Both the position numbers and the translations under genes were made by a program. The notes beneath the pieces were generated by a model. It ran no database searches. It was not told where the DNA came from and was given only the letters and a program-made list of their open reading frames with translations. 64,000 nt of DNA from the NCBI RefSeq assembly GCF_901827205.1, contig NZ_LR594675.1, forward strand, positions 6,318,001 through 6,382,000, read 5' to 3'. Positions 8,204 through 16,561 of the stretch are shown here, piece by piece. How positions within the stretch are numbered: position 1 is the first letter of the stretch; the number at the start of each line of letters is the position of its first letter. This stretch comes from Variovorax sp. PBS-H4 (GTDB lineage: Bacteria; Pseudomonadota; Gammaproteobacteria; Burkholderiales; Burkholderiaceae_C).

Positions 8204-9208
8204 ATGATCCCGTTCACTTCCTTCTCCCGCCGCTGGTTCAGCGGCCTTCTGGGCGCGCTGGCGGTCCTGGGTGCAACCGGCGCACAGTCGGCCGGTCCGG
8301 AATGGCCTGCGCAGCCCCTGACCATCCTCGTGCCCTACTCCGCCGGCGGCAACGTGGATACGCTCGCGCGCTGGATTGCACCTGAGCTCTCCAGGCGTCT
8401 GGGCCAACCGGTCGTCATAGAGAACCTGCCCGGCGCCGGCGGCATCATCGGCACCGCGAAGGTCGTGCGCGCAAAGCCGGATGGCTACACCCTGTTGATG
8501 TCGGTGGAGAGCGCCGTGGTCATCGCCAAGATGGTCACACCCTCCACGGTGTCCTACGACGGCCTGCTGGACCTCCAGCCGGTCACGCTGCTGGGCGCCC
8601 AACCGCTGGCCCTGGTCGGCCGGACGGGGCTGCCTGCCAAGTCGGCTACCGAGTTGTTCAAGGACATGAGGGATCACCCCGGCAAATACAGCTACGCCAC
8701 CTCCGGCGTCGGTACCTCGCTGCATCTCGGCGGCGAGATGCTCCAGCAGATGGGGGCCGTGAACATGGTCCATGTGCCCTACAGGAACGGCCCGCAGATC
8801 GTCACCGACCTCAGCGGCAATCAGCTCGATCTTGCCGTGCTGCCCCTGTCGATGGTGATGCAGCAGGCGCGCGCGAAGCAAGTGCGAATCTACGGCGTGA
8901 TGGACGACAAGCCCTCGGTCGCGATGCCGGAGGCGCCCATGCTGGGCCAAGACGAGCCCGCCTGGCGCGGCGCCAACGTCACCGTCTGGCAGGGGATCTT
9001 CGTGCCCAAGGGTACGCCCAGCGGGATCGTTGCCCGCCTCGACGAGACGCTTCGTGCCGTGCTGCAGGAGCCCGGGGTGCGCAAGAACTTTGCTGACGGC
9101 GGCGTCACACCGATGGGGCTCGGGCCTGCCGAGTTCTCGCGCTTTCTGCAGGCGGAACAGAACAAGTTCGGCGCCGTCGTGACCAAGGGGCAGATCAAGG
9201 CTGAATAG
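8204..9208 (+). CDS. Bug-family TTT substrate-binding protein
   Basis: A periplasmic receptor of the TTT class, ~334 residues. The signal peptide is SRRWFSGLLGALAVLGATGAQSA; the mature start is WPAQPLTILVPYSAGGNVDT followed by VVIENLPGAGG. The ATG at 8204 is preferred over one five codons upstream because GGAG lies 7 bases before it, and the upstream ATG would overlap that site. It lies 24 bases after the deaminase-like gene, suggesting co-transcription and import of the deaminase substrate. Its own permease is not adjacent. Confidence 0.85.
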   Translation: MIPFTSFSRRWFSGLLGALAVLGATGAQSAGPEWPAQPLTILVPYSAGGNVDTLARWIAPELSRRLGQPVVIENLPGAGGIIGTAKVVRAKPDGYTLLMSVESAVVIAKMVTPSTVSYDGLLDLQPVTLLGAQPLALVGRTGLPAKSATELFKDMRDHPGKYSYATSGVGTSLHLGGEMLQQMGAVNMVHVPYRNGPQIVTDLSGNQLDLAVLPLSMVMQQARAKQVRIYGVMDDKPSVAMPEAPMLGQDEPAWRGANVTVWQGIFVPKGTPSGIVARLDETLRAVLQEPGVRKNFADGGVTPMGLGPAEFSRFLQAEQNKFGAVVTKGQIKAE

Positions 9209-9263
9209 TGAGCTTCAGATGGCCAGGCCGTCGATCTTGCGCGTCCCTTGCAAGAGACGCAGC

Positions 9264-10088
9264 CTAGTACGTCACCTTGGCCTGGGGCGGTTGGTGCAAC
9301 GCGAAACGCGCCGCTGCGGCCTCGGCGCCGCGCGCGAGGATCTGGAGGTCCATCGCCACCGCGACGAACAGGGCGCCGGCACTGAGGCACTCGCGTGCCC
9401 TGGTCTCGTCGAGCATCAGGATGCCGGGCGCCTTGCCCTTGGCACGAATGCGGCGGATTGCGTCGTCGATGGCCGCCTTGACTTCGGGATGCCCAGGGTT
9501 GCCTGGATGACCGAGACCGGCGGAAAGGTCCGCAGGCCCGATGAACACTCCGTCGACGCCGTCGACGTCCACGATCGCATCGAGCTCGTCGAGTGCAGCA
9601 GGGGTCTCGACCTGCACCAGGACGCAGAGTTCATCTTGCGCGCCCTGGATGTAGTCGCGAGTACGCCCAAAGTTGGAGGCTCTCACGGAGCCGCCCATGC
9701 CGCGAATGCCGGCAGGCGCGTACCGGGTGGCAGCAACAGCCGCCTGCGCCTCGGCCGCGCTTTGGACAAAGGGCAGCAACAGGCTCTGCGCCCCGATGTC
9801 GAGGTAGCGCTTGATCATCACTGCATCGTTCCAGTCGGGCCGAACCACCGCCGCGGTTCGCCGCAACGGGTCCGCTGGCACTGCCGCCTGGACCGCCTGC
9901 AACTGGTTCAGCATGCGCGGCACGTCCGTCGGCGTGTGTTCCGTATCGAGAAGCATCCAGTCGAAGCCAGCACCCGCGACGATTTCCGAAACATAGGGGT
10001 CTGGCAAGGTCGACCAAAGGCCGATCTGCGGCTGTCCGGCGGCGAGGGCGCGCTTGAATGCATTGGTAGGTACTGGCATGCCGTTCAT
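9264..10088 (-). CDS. HpcH/HpaI-family aldolase
   Basis: A 274-residue class II aldolase of the HpaI family. These enzymes cleave 4-hydroxy-2-oxo acids to pyruvate (or oxalacetate-derived pyruvate) and an aldehyde. LLDTEHTPTD near residue 45, LVQVETPAALDELD with the metal-binding Glu, and GVFIGPADLSAGLG with the metal-binding Asp are the family motifs. It is the last gene of the operon, its ATG overlapping the hydratase stop by 4 bases (ATGA). With the hydratase and isomerase upstream it would complete a homoprotocatechuate-like lower pathway. The real substrate is unknown. Confidence 0.85.
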   Translation of the reverse strand: MNGMPVPTNAFKRALAAGQPQIGLWSTLPDPYVSEIVAGAGFDWMLLDTEHTPTDVPRMLNQLQAVQAAVPADPLRRTAAVVRPDWNDAVMIKRYLDIGAQSLLLPFVQSAAEAQAAVAATRYAPAGIRGMGGSVRASNFGRTRDYIQGAQDELCVLVQVETPAALDELDAIVDVDGVDGVFIGPADLSAGLGHPGNPGHPEVKAAIDDAIRRIRAKGKAPGILMLDETRARECLSAGALFVAVAMDLQILARGAEAAAARFALHQPPQAKVTY

Positions 10089-10897
10089 CCGAAGTAGCAG
10101 GAGACCGTCCCGAACTCGCCGTAGTCGGCGACCACCGTATCACCCCTGGCCACGTCGACCGGTCGGATGAAGGAGCCCGCCAGCACGACCTCCCCTGCTT
10201 CCAGGGTCACGCCGAAGCGATGCAGCCGGTTCGCGAGCCACGCGACGCCGTACCCTGGATGATTCAGCACGCCCGCTGCCAACCCCGTTTCCTCGACCTC
10301 GCCATTGCGGCTCACGATCGCCCCGATGCGGCGCATGTCGGCATCGACCGCATCGGGCCGGAAGGGTCGCCCTCCGAGCACCAGGGCCGCGTTGGCGGCG
10401 TTGTCGGAGATGGTGTCGACCACCTTGCGCGTGCGCTGGGTCTCGGGGTCGACGCGCTGGATCCGCGCGTCGAGGATTTCCAGCGCCGGCGTGACGTAGG
10501 CGGTCGCGTCCAACACGTCGAACAACGTGCAATCCGGGCCCGACAGCGGCTTTCGCAGCACAAAGGCGAGTTCGGCCTCGATCTTCAGTTGCAGGAAGCG
10601 GTCGGCGGGAATCACGGCGCCGTCCCGGTAGAACATGTCGTCGAGCAAGGTGCCATAGTCCGGCTCCGATATGCCCACCGCGCGCTGCATGGCCTTGGAA
10701 GTGAGGCCGATCTTGTGCCCCTTGATGAACCGGCCGTTGTCCACCTTGAGCCGCATCCACGCATGCTGAATCGCGTAGGCGTCCTCGATCGTCATTTCCG
10801 GATGGTCGAGCGAGAATTGGCGGCAGGGCACGCGGGTGCGCTCCGCTTGCTCCAGTCGCTCGGCCGCCCGCACCAAGGTGTCCGCGTCCAGACTCAC
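10085..10897 (-). CDS. 2-oxo-hepta-4-ene-1,7-dioate hydratase-like protein (HpaH/MhpD type)
   Basis: A 270-residue member of the fumarylacetoacetase-fold hydratases, which add water to 2-hydroxy-2,4-dienoates to give 4-hydroxy-2-oxo acids. Family features are GRFIKGHKIGLTSKAMQ, IKIEAELAFVL-like KIEAELAFVL, the PALEILDARI segment and AGSFIRPVDVARGD near the end. The start is GTG, overlapping the upstream stop by 4 bases (GTGA); a much longer open frame in the same phase is only a high-GC extension. It would feed the HpaI-like aldolase immediately downstream. Confidence 0.85.
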   Translation of the reverse strand: MSLDADTLVRAAERLEQAERTRVPCRQFSLDHPEMTIEDAYAIQHAWMRLKVDNGRFIKGHKIGLTSKAMQRAVGISEPDYGTLLDDMFYRDGAVIPADRFLQLKIEAELAFVLRKPLSGPDCTLFDVLDATAYVTPALEILDARIQRVDPETQRTRKVVDTISDNAANAALVLGGRPFRPDAVDADMRRIGAIVSRNGEVEETGLAAGVLNHPGYGVAWLANRLHRFGVTLEAGEVVLAGSFIRPVDVARGDTVVADYGEFGTVSCYFG

Positions 10898-11769
10898 GAC
10901 GCAACTCCTTCGGCATGCACCGTGTTGCGCAGGACGCCGACACCGCCGACTTCGATCTCGACCACGTCCCCGGGTTGCAGGAACTTCGGCGGGTTGAAGC
11001 GGATGCCTGCACCGATGGGTGTTCCGGTGGCGATGATGTCTCCGGGCTCCAGGGTGGTGAACGTCGACAGGTAGCCGATCAGATAGGCGAAGTCGAACAT
11101 CAGGTTCGCGGTGGTGTCGTCCTGCCGCGTCTCGCCGTTGACTCGCGTCTGCACGCGCAGATCGCCATAGCCCTGCGGAAACTCGTCCGCCGTCACGATC
11201 CAAGGTCCGATCGCGCCGGAAGCGTTCCAGTTCTTGCCCTGCGTGACGTTGAACTTGGCGTGATGCACCCAGTCGCGGATCGTGCCCTCGTTCATGCAGG
11301 TCAGGCCTGCGATGCAGGCCAGAGCATCGCCGTCCTTGACCCTGCGCGCACGGCGGCCAATGACGATGGCAATCTCGCCCTCGTAGTCGAGCTGCCTCGA
11401 TTCGAGCGGCTGCAGCAGAGGCTCGCCATGGGCCACGAACGATTCGGCCACGCGCATGAAGATGCTTGGATACTTCGGCAGCTCGCTGCCGTCCTTGTAC
11501 TCGGCGTTTCGGTGTGCATAGTTCACGCCGATACAGAACACGCGACGCGGTCGGGCAACGGGCGTGTCGAGGCGGACGTCGGCCAACGCGTGGTCGGCAG
11601 CGGCGCCTTCGGCCACGGCACGCGCCTGGGACAGAGCGGCTTCTCCGCCCTCCAACAACGCCGCAACCGATGAGAACGATGGCAGTCGGCGGCCGAGATC
11701 GATGATGCCGTCGTCGACGACACACCCCCAGCGCGCAGCGCCTTCGTGGAGATAGCTGACGAGTTTCAT
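10894..11769 (-). CDS. fumarylacetoacetate hydrolase-family protein (HpaG-like isomerase/hydrolase)
   Basis: A 291-residue FAH-family enzyme. It begins MKLVSYLHEGAARWG; VFCIGVNYAHRNAEY and QLDYEGEIAIVIG carry the metal-binding acidic residues; TGTPIGAGIRFNPPKFLQPG is the conserved C-terminal motif. Relatives are 2-hydroxyhepta-2,4-diene-1,7-dioate isomerases, acylpyruvases and ureidoglycolate lyases. Its ATG overlaps the amidohydrolase stop by 4 bases and its stop overlaps the hydratase start, so the three are translationally coupled. Context favours isomerase or C-C hydrolase duty in ring-fission product breakdown. Confidence 0.85.
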   Translation of the reverse strand: MKLVSYLHEGAARWGCVVDDGIIDLGRRLPSFSSVAALLEGGEAALSQARAVAEGAAADHALADVRLDTPVARPRRVFCIGVNYAHRNAEYKDGSELPKYPSIFMRVAESFVAHGEPLLQPLESRQLDYEGEIAIVIGRRARRVKDGDALACIAGLTCMNEGTIRDWVHHAKFNVTQGKNWNASGAIGPWIVTADEFPQGYGDLRVQTRVNGETRQDDTTANLMFDFAYLIGYLSTFTTLEPGDIIATGTPIGAGIRFNPPKFLQPGDVVEIEVGGVGVLRNTVHAEGVAS

Positions 11770-12653
11770 GGGGTCTCGAATCCGAAGAAGCGGGCAGGGT
11801 TGTCGACGAGGATCTTGCGACGCGTTGGCGCGTCGGGCGCGAAGCGGTAGAGAAGTTCGAGCAGCGCGCCTTCGTTGGGGGGCTGCTTGACAGACACCGG
11901 GTGCGGCCAGTCGCTGCCCCAAACGCAGCGATCGGGCGCCGCATCGATCAGGCGCTGCGCCAGCGGCACGACGTCGTCCCATGGTGCGCCGGCTTTGGAC
12001 AGCTTCTCGGAAAGCGACAGCATCACCCAGAAGTTGCCGCGCTTGAACAACTCAAGCATGCGTCGCAGGCTTGGATCGGCGTCACCCAAAGATGGATCGG
12101 CCCGTCCCATGTGATCGAGCAGTACCGGCACATCGAGCCCCTCGAAGGTAGAAAGCTGCTCGGCGATGCCGCCGGGTTCCGGCTGCACCTTCACGTACCA
12201 GCCGAGTTCCTTGACGCGCGCGAAGGCACGCGCCTGCTCATTGGCGCTCAGGCTGATGCCGAGGCCGCCGCGCGTGAAGCGAGCGCCGCGCACGCCGGCG
12301 TCATGCAGCTTCTGCAGATAGGCGTCGTCGCGTTCGGTCAGCACTGCGGCATTGGCGCACGCCATGTAGCGGCGAGGCCCTCCGCCATTGAGACCCTCCA
12401 GTGCATCGAGCACCACGCTGTGGTCGGCGCCGTAGGTAGTGGCCTGCACGATGACGCCGCGTTCGATGCCGATCGTGGCATGCATGGTTGCGGCCACCTG
12501 CCAGGTGGCGCTCGGCATCTCGTAGGCGGCATTCGGCCGCACCGGATAGCGCTCGCGCGGACCGAAGACATGGAACTGGCTGTCGCAAGCAAGTGCAGGA
12601 GGCAGAGGCGCGGGCGCGCGGGGATGCGGGTCGAAAGGAAGATAGTCGGGCAT
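11766..12653 (-). CDS. amidohydrolase-family lactonase/hydrolase (LigI-like)
   Basis: A 295-residue protein of the amidohydrolase branch that includes 2-pyrone-4,6-dicarboxylate lactonase and sulfomuconolactone hydrolase. LACDSQFHVFGPRERYP lies where the branch usually has D-x-H-x-H, so the first histidine is Gln here. VIVQATTYGADH, VLLDHMGRADP and RCVWGSDWPHP (with the catalytic Asp) are all as expected. It probably opens a lactone or pyrone feeding the FAH-family step. The start is the ATG 25 bases after the RidA gene. Confidence 0.8.
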   Translation of the reverse strand: MPDYLPFDPHPRAPAPLPPALACDSQFHVFGPRERYPVRPNAAYEMPSATWQVAATMHATIGIERGVIVQATTYGADHSVVLDALEGLNGGGPRRYMACANAAVLTERDDAYLQKLHDAGVRGARFTRGGLGISLSANEQARAFARVKELGWYVKVQPEPGGIAEQLSTFEGLDVPVLLDHMGRADPSLGDADPSLRRMLELFKRGNFWVMLSLSEKLSKAGAPWDDVVPLAQRLIDAAPDRCVWGSDWPHPVSVKQPPNEGALLELLYRFAPDAPTRRKILVDNPARFFGFETP

Positions 12654-12678
12654 GGAAACTCCGGAAATCGGGGGCGGC

Positions 12679-13098
12679 TCAGGCGATCCAGGCCGTGAAG
12701 CTGCACTCGATCAATTTGCCCATGTCGAGTTCGGGCGCGATGATCGCGTGGCGGGCGGGCCGCGAGGCAGCGTCCGGGAACAGCTCGAGCCATGGCACAT
12801 TGAGCGCCGGGCGCTGGCTGCGGTCCTTCATCCAGACCGTGACCTTGACGATGTCCTGCGTGCCGCCGCCAGCCGACTCGACGATGCGACGCATGTTCTC
12901 GAGCATGAAGCGGCATTGCGCCTCGATCGTGGCCGCCGGCTTGCCAGTCGCGGGGTCGTTGCCCTGGATGCTCCCGCTCTCCAGCAGGGGGCCGATCCGG
13001 CACGCCGCGGGAATGGGATTCTTGTGGCTGAATCCCTCGACGTAGATGCTGGTGCGCGCGGCCGGAGCGGCACGCCCGAGGTTTGGGGCCGTAGTCAT
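12679..13098 (-). CDS. RidA/YjgF-family protein
   Basis: A 139-residue member of the RidA family, whose best-known role is hydrolysis of reactive enamine/imine intermediates; some members act in ring-cleavage pathways. IGPLLESGSIQGNDPATGKP, MLENMRRIVESAGG and DIVKVTVWMKD are typical, and SRPARHAI holds the arginine that contacts the carboxylate of the substrate. The start overlaps the Bug gene stop by 4 bases. Its presence suggests a nitrogen-containing intermediate (amino-muconate or similar) in this operon, though some RidA proteins lack deaminase activity. Confidence 0.85.
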   Translation of the reverse strand: MTTAPNLGRAAPAARTSIYVEGFSHKNPIPAACRIGPLLESGSIQGNDPATGKPAATIEAQCRFMLENMRRIVESAGGGTQDIVKVTVWMKDRSQRPALNVPWLELFPDAASRPARHAIIAPELDMGKLIECSFTAWIA

Positions 13099-14066
13099 TC
13101 TGCGGTGATGTTGGCTTGCTTGATGACGGGCATCCAGCGCGCGTCTTCCTTGGTCAGGAACTCACGAAACTGCTCGGGGGAACTGCCGCGCGCCTCGGAG
13201 CCGAGCGCCTGGAATTTGCCCTGGACGGCCTTGTCGGCCAGGATCTTCTGCAGCGCCTCCGAGAAGCGCGCCACGATCTCGGGCGGGGTGCCGCGCGGCG
13301 CCAGAATGCCCGTGAAGGTTTCAGTGCTGAAGTCCTTGAAGCCGGCTTCCTGCAGCGTCGGAACGTCGGGCAGCTGCGGCAGGCGCTTGGGCGACGTCAC
13401 GGCAAGCGCACGCGTGCGGCCTTGCTGGATGAACGGGCCTGCCACCGAGATCTGGTCGAAGTTGAATTGGACCTGGCCGCCGAGCAGATCCGTGGTCGCC
13501 GGCGCGTTGCCCTTGTAGTGCACGGTGGTCCAATGCGCGCCGCTTTCCCGCTGCAGGTATTCGCTGACCAGATGGTTTTGAGTTCCGGCGCCGGGCGAGG
13601 CCATCGTCAGCGCGTTGCCAGACTTCTTGCCTGCAGCGATCAGGTCGGCAATCGTCTTGTACGGCGTGGATGGATGCACCTGAAGCACCAGCGGTGTGAA
13701 TGACACCGAGCTGACCGGCGCGAAGTCCTTCTTCCAGTCATAGGCGTTGTTGCGCTTGAAGATGGTTGGAGAGAACAGGATCGGCCCGTTCGCACCCATG
13801 AAGAAGGTGTAGCCGTCCGGTTGCGCCTTGGCGACGGCTTCGCCGGCGATCATTCCGCCGGCCCCGGGTCGGTTGTCGACGATGAAGGGCTGCTTCAGGA
13901 GGGCCTGCAACTGCTCGCTGATGATCCGGGCGGCTCCATCGACGTTTCCGCCCGGCGGATACGGAAGCACGAGCTTGACGGGTTTGTCCGGCCAGTTGCT
14001 CTGGCCCGCCGCAGGCAATACCGCCAGAGCGGCGCTGACAGCAAGAATGACGTTGGCGATTTTCAA
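13095..14066 (-). CDS. Bug-family TTT substrate-binding protein
   Basis: A 323-residue TTT receptor and the first gene of the six-gene operon running down to the aldolase. The signal peptide is MKIANVILAVSAALAVLPAAG; the mature opening WPDKPVKLVLPYPPGGNVDG and FIVDNRPGAGGM are Bug signatures. The start codon is TTG, with AGGAG 9 bases upstream and no in-frame ATG nearby. Its position suggests it binds the carboxylate that the downstream enzymes degrade. It is divergent from the flavin-reductase-like gene. Confidence 0.85.
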   Translation of the reverse strand: MKIANVILAVSAALAVLPAAGQSNWPDKPVKLVLPYPPGGNVDGAARIISEQLQALLKQPFIVDNRPGAGGMIAGEAVAKAQPDGYTFFMGANGPILFSPTIFKRNNAYDWKKDFAPVSSVSFTPLVLQVHPSTPYKTIADLIAAGKKSGNALTMASPGAGTQNHLVSEYLQRESGAHWTTVHYKGNAPATTDLLGGQVQFNFDQISVAGPFIQQGRTRALAVTSPKRLPQLPDVPTLQEAGFKDFSTETFTGILAPRGTPPEIVARFSEALQKILADKAVQGKFQALGSEARGSSPEQFREFLTKEDARWMPVIKQANITAE

Positions 14067-14169
14067 GGTGTATGTCTCCTGTGGGTGGAGCCACGATTCG
14101 CGAGCTCCGTGGCCGAATGGAGACTGTAGAAATCAGCTTGCCTCGCTGCAATGGCAGATGCAGACTTAA

Positions 14170-14184
14170 GTCCATAAGGTGGAC
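14170..14184. promoter_or_regulatory. 15-bp palindrome, candidate IclR operator
   Basis: GTCCA-taagg-TGGAC lies in the 199-base divergent region between the Bug-led operon and the flavin-reductase/IclR pair. A 15-bp palindrome with 5-base arms has the size of IclR-family sites. Arms this short also arise by chance, so the call rests on position. Confidence 0.3.
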
Positions 14185-14265
14185 GTTTTTGGAAGTCTCT
14201 GGTCGGCATGCGGTGCACGCCTGCGGACAATCGAGCGCACTGCAACTTTGGCAAGAGGCCCCGCC

Positions 14266-14889
14266 ATGTTCCTGGAAGCTGCCACACTGTCGCCGGAAGC
14301 CACCTACCGCTTGATGAGCGGCATCGTGGTGCCGCGTCCGATCGCCTGGATCACCTCGCTCTCCTCTCAAGGGGTGGTCAATCTTGCCCCGTTCTCCTGC
14401 TTCACCTTCGTGTCCAACAAGCCGCCGCTACTGGGCGTGAACGTGGGTCGCAAGGCGGGTCAGCGAAAGGACACCGGGGCCAACATTCATGCGCTGGGGG
14501 AGTTCGTGGTGAACATCGGCAACGCGTCGCAATTGACGGCCATTCACGAGAGCAGCGCGGAGCACCAACCGGACGTCAGCGAGACGGAGTTGCTGGGACT
14601 GCCCACGTTGCCCAGCCTGACGATCCGTGTGCCTCGTCTTGCCGAAGTGCCAATCAGCATGGAGTGCCGGCTGGAGCGAGTGATCGAGTTCGGAAGCACA
14701 GGCGCAGAGTTCTTTGTCGGCGAAGTCACTACCTTCCACCTTCGGGAAGGATTGGTGAGCGACGGCAAGGTGGACACCCGGCTGCTGGATCCGGTCTGTC
14801 GCATCGGCGGGCCGAACTACGCGAGGCTCGGCGAGATCGTCACCCTGCGAGGCATGCAGCAGACTCCCAAGTCGGTGATGGATCGCTGA
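14266..14889 (+). CDS. flavin reductase-like, FMN-binding protein
   Basis: A ~207-residue protein of the flavin-reductase-like (split-barrel FMN-binding) family. IVVPRPIAWITSLSSQGVVN, APFSCFTFVSNKPPLLGV and DTGANIHALGEFVVNI are the family core. Members use NAD(P)H to reduce flavin for a partner oxygenase, or act as FMN-binding enzymes in their own right. AGAGG about 7 bases before the ATG supports the start. Its stop overlaps the IclR gene start by one base (TGATG). No partner oxygenase is visible here. Confidence 0.8.
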   Translation: MFLEAATLSPEATYRLMSGIVVPRPIAWITSLSSQGVVNLAPFSCFTFVSNKPPLLGVNVGRKAGQRKDTGANIHALGEFVVNIGNASQLTAIHESSAEHQPDVSETELLGLPTLPSLTIRVPRLAEVPISMECRLERVIEFGSTGAEFFVGEVTTFHLREGLVSDGKVDTRLLDPVCRIGGPNYARLGEIVTLRGMQQTPKSVMDR

Positions 14890-15683
14890 TGCCCCCTGAT
14901 GAAGGCGAAGGGACTGCGGGTGCGCAAAGCGTGCGCCGTGCCTTGGCAGTCCTCCGCGTGCTCGCCTCTGGGCAGGAGCGCGGCGTCCGGCTCACGGACG
15001 TCGTCAGTCATACCGGGCTCAATCGCCCGACCGTGCATCGCTTGCTACGCGTGCTGATCGAGGAAGGCGCGGTCGAACAGGACCCTTCAACAAGGCGCTA
15101 CATGATCGGCGGAGATGTCTCGCTGCTTGGCCTTGCGCGATCAGCACGGTTTCCGATCCGCGCCATTGCGGAGCCGCATCTGCGCTATCTCAGCGACGTT
15201 TTGGGCGACACCGCGTTCCTGACCATCCGCAACGGGGCCGACTCGGTCTGCATCGATCGCTGGCCGGGCAGCTTTCCTGTCAAGGTGCTGTCGATCGAGA
15301 TCGGTGCCCGCCGGCCTTTGGGCGTTGGGGTCAGCGGCCTGGTGCTGCTCGCGTCGTTGCCCCATGCAGAGACCGTCGAGATCGTGCGGCGCAACACACA
15401 CCGGCTGCAAGCCATGCACGTCGACCCGGACGAAGTCTTGGACCGCGCGGCACGGGCCCGCGCCTTGGGTTATGCCTACGCCCCAGTCGGCGTCGTGCCG
15501 GGCTCTCGTGCTCTCGCAGTTCCCGTGCGCCTGGCGGATGGGCGCACCATTGCCGGCTTGGCGATCGCCACGATCACGGAACGGCTTCCGGACAAACGGG
15601 TGCAAAGCGTGGTGCAAGTGATGAAGGAACGTGCGGACTTGATCGGCGCTCAAGCGGCAGAGATCGCACGGCGCAGGCGATAG
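14889..15683 (+). CDS. IclR-family transcriptional regulator
   Basis: A 264-residue regulator with an N-terminal winged helix (SVRRALAVLRVLAS, LNRPTVHRLLRVLIEEGAV, YMIGGDVSLLG) and a C-terminal GAF-like effector domain (EPHLRYLSDVLGDTAFLTI, RRPLGVGVSGLVLLA, APVGVVPGSRALAVPV). It is translationally coupled to the flavin-reductase-like gene and faces the HpaGHI-like operon, so it is the natural candidate regulator of both. IclR proteins frequently control aromatic catabolism in this order. Confidence 0.85.
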   Translation: MPPDEGEGTAGAQSVRRALAVLRVLASGQERGVRLTDVVSHTGLNRPTVHRLLRVLIEEGAVEQDPSTRRYMIGGDVSLLGLARSARFPIRAIAEPHLRYLSDVLGDTAFLTIRNGADSVCIDRWPGSFPVKVLSIEIGARRPLGVGVSGLVLLASLPHAETVEIVRRNTHRLQAMHVDPDEVLDRAARARALGYAYAPVGVVPGSRALAVPVRLADGRTIAGLAIATITERLPDKRVQSVVQVMKERADLIGAQAAEIARRRR

Positions 15684-15754
15684 AACACTTCGCCTCGACC
15701 GAAGGGTTCGGGCCGCAGACATGGCCGCCGGGCCACGCGGGCGAACGTCATGCC

Positions 15755-16561
15755 TTACGTCGTCGGCATTCCATCGACGTGTTGCCTGATCACTGCGGCG
15801 ATCTCCGCCGCATGGCTGCTGGGAAGAAAGTGGCTCCCGCCCTCGATCGTGACGAGATGGGCCCAGGGGATCGAATCGTATAGAAGCTCGGCGATCCGGC
15901 GCATGGCAGGGTGGCCGTTTGCTCCGCGAACCACCGTCGTCGGAATGGCGATCGACCGCAGCGTCTCCTTGCCGGGTTCGAAGGGCGTTCCGGAGGACCA
16001 GTCGCGTACGTTCACCGCCGTGGTCGAGACGACGTAGCTGCGAACCTTCGGCGGCATCGAATCGAAGGTGCCCAGGCCGCCATAGAAGTCGATGACGTGG
16101 CGAGCCGCCTCGGCATCGCCCCGCGCGAAGTCGGAAAAGTACGGACGCGTCATCGACTCGAACATCGCGTAGTGCTCCAGATCGCCCGCCGCACGCAGGA
16201 GGCCCAGAGGGTTTGCCTCTACAAGCAGCAAGCTCTGGGGCTTGCGCCGCCCCGTCAGGGCATGCACGAGGGCGGAAAGTCCACCGTACGAGTGCCCCAC
16301 GACATGGGGAGACGTGCCGATCCGGTGGATGATCCGATCGACGAGATCGACCTGCTGCGCCATGGTGGCATTGCCGTCCGGCCGGGTGTCGGGCGTCGAT
16401 CCGTAGCCCAGCAGGCTGGTCGTGACCGTGCGGTAGTGGTCACCGAGATGTCCCAGAACGGCCTTCCAGCCCGTGCCCGTTCCGAAACTCCCGGGCAGAA
16501 ACAAGATGGCGGGGCCTGAACCCTTCTCGGCGTAGTCGAACGCAATGGTTTGCTCAGTCAC
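15755..16561 (-). CDS. alpha/beta-fold hydrolase
   Basis: A 268-residue serine hydrolase. The nucleophile elbow is VVGHSYGGLSAL and the terminal catalytic His is in EGGSHFLP. The usual acidic residue after the sixth strand falls at VVRGANGHPAM, where Asn replaces the common Asp, so the acid may be elsewhere. The start is GTG with a strong AGGAGG five bases ahead. It is convergent with the IclR gene and may belong to the same catabolic region, for example as an ester or lactone hydrolase; this is a guess from proximity. Confidence 0.75.
   Translation of the reverse strand: MTEQTIAFDYAEKGSGPAILFLPGSFGTGTGWKAVLGHLGDHYRTVTTSLLGYGSTPDTRPDGNATMAQQVDLVDRIIHRIGTSPHVVGHSYGGLSALVHALTGRRKPQSLLLVEANPLGLLRAAGDLEHYAMFESMTRPYFSDFARGDAEAARHVIDFYGGLGTFDSMPPKVRSYVVSTTAVNVRDWSSGTPFEPGKETLRSIAIPTTVVRGANGHPAMRRIAELLYDSIPWAHLVTIEGGSHFLPSSHAAEIAAVIRQHVDGMPTT

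Noticed and set aside
7115..8950. A 611-codon reverse open frame across the deaminase-like and Bug genes
   Set aside because: It spans two real forward genes and their junction, which a real gene would not do here.
9209..9263. A hairpin (TCTTGC/GCAAGA) between the convergent Bug and aldolase genes as terminator
   Set aside because: The arms are short with a 9-base loop and no T-run, so support is too weak to list.
10898..11944. Extension of the hydratase into a 619-residue fusion
   Set aside because: The extra part reads through the FAH-family gene in another phase; the GTG overlapping the upstream stop is the natural start.
14208..14888. Extension of the IclR protein by 227 codons
   Set aside because: This stretch is the flavin-reductase-like gene read in a different frame.
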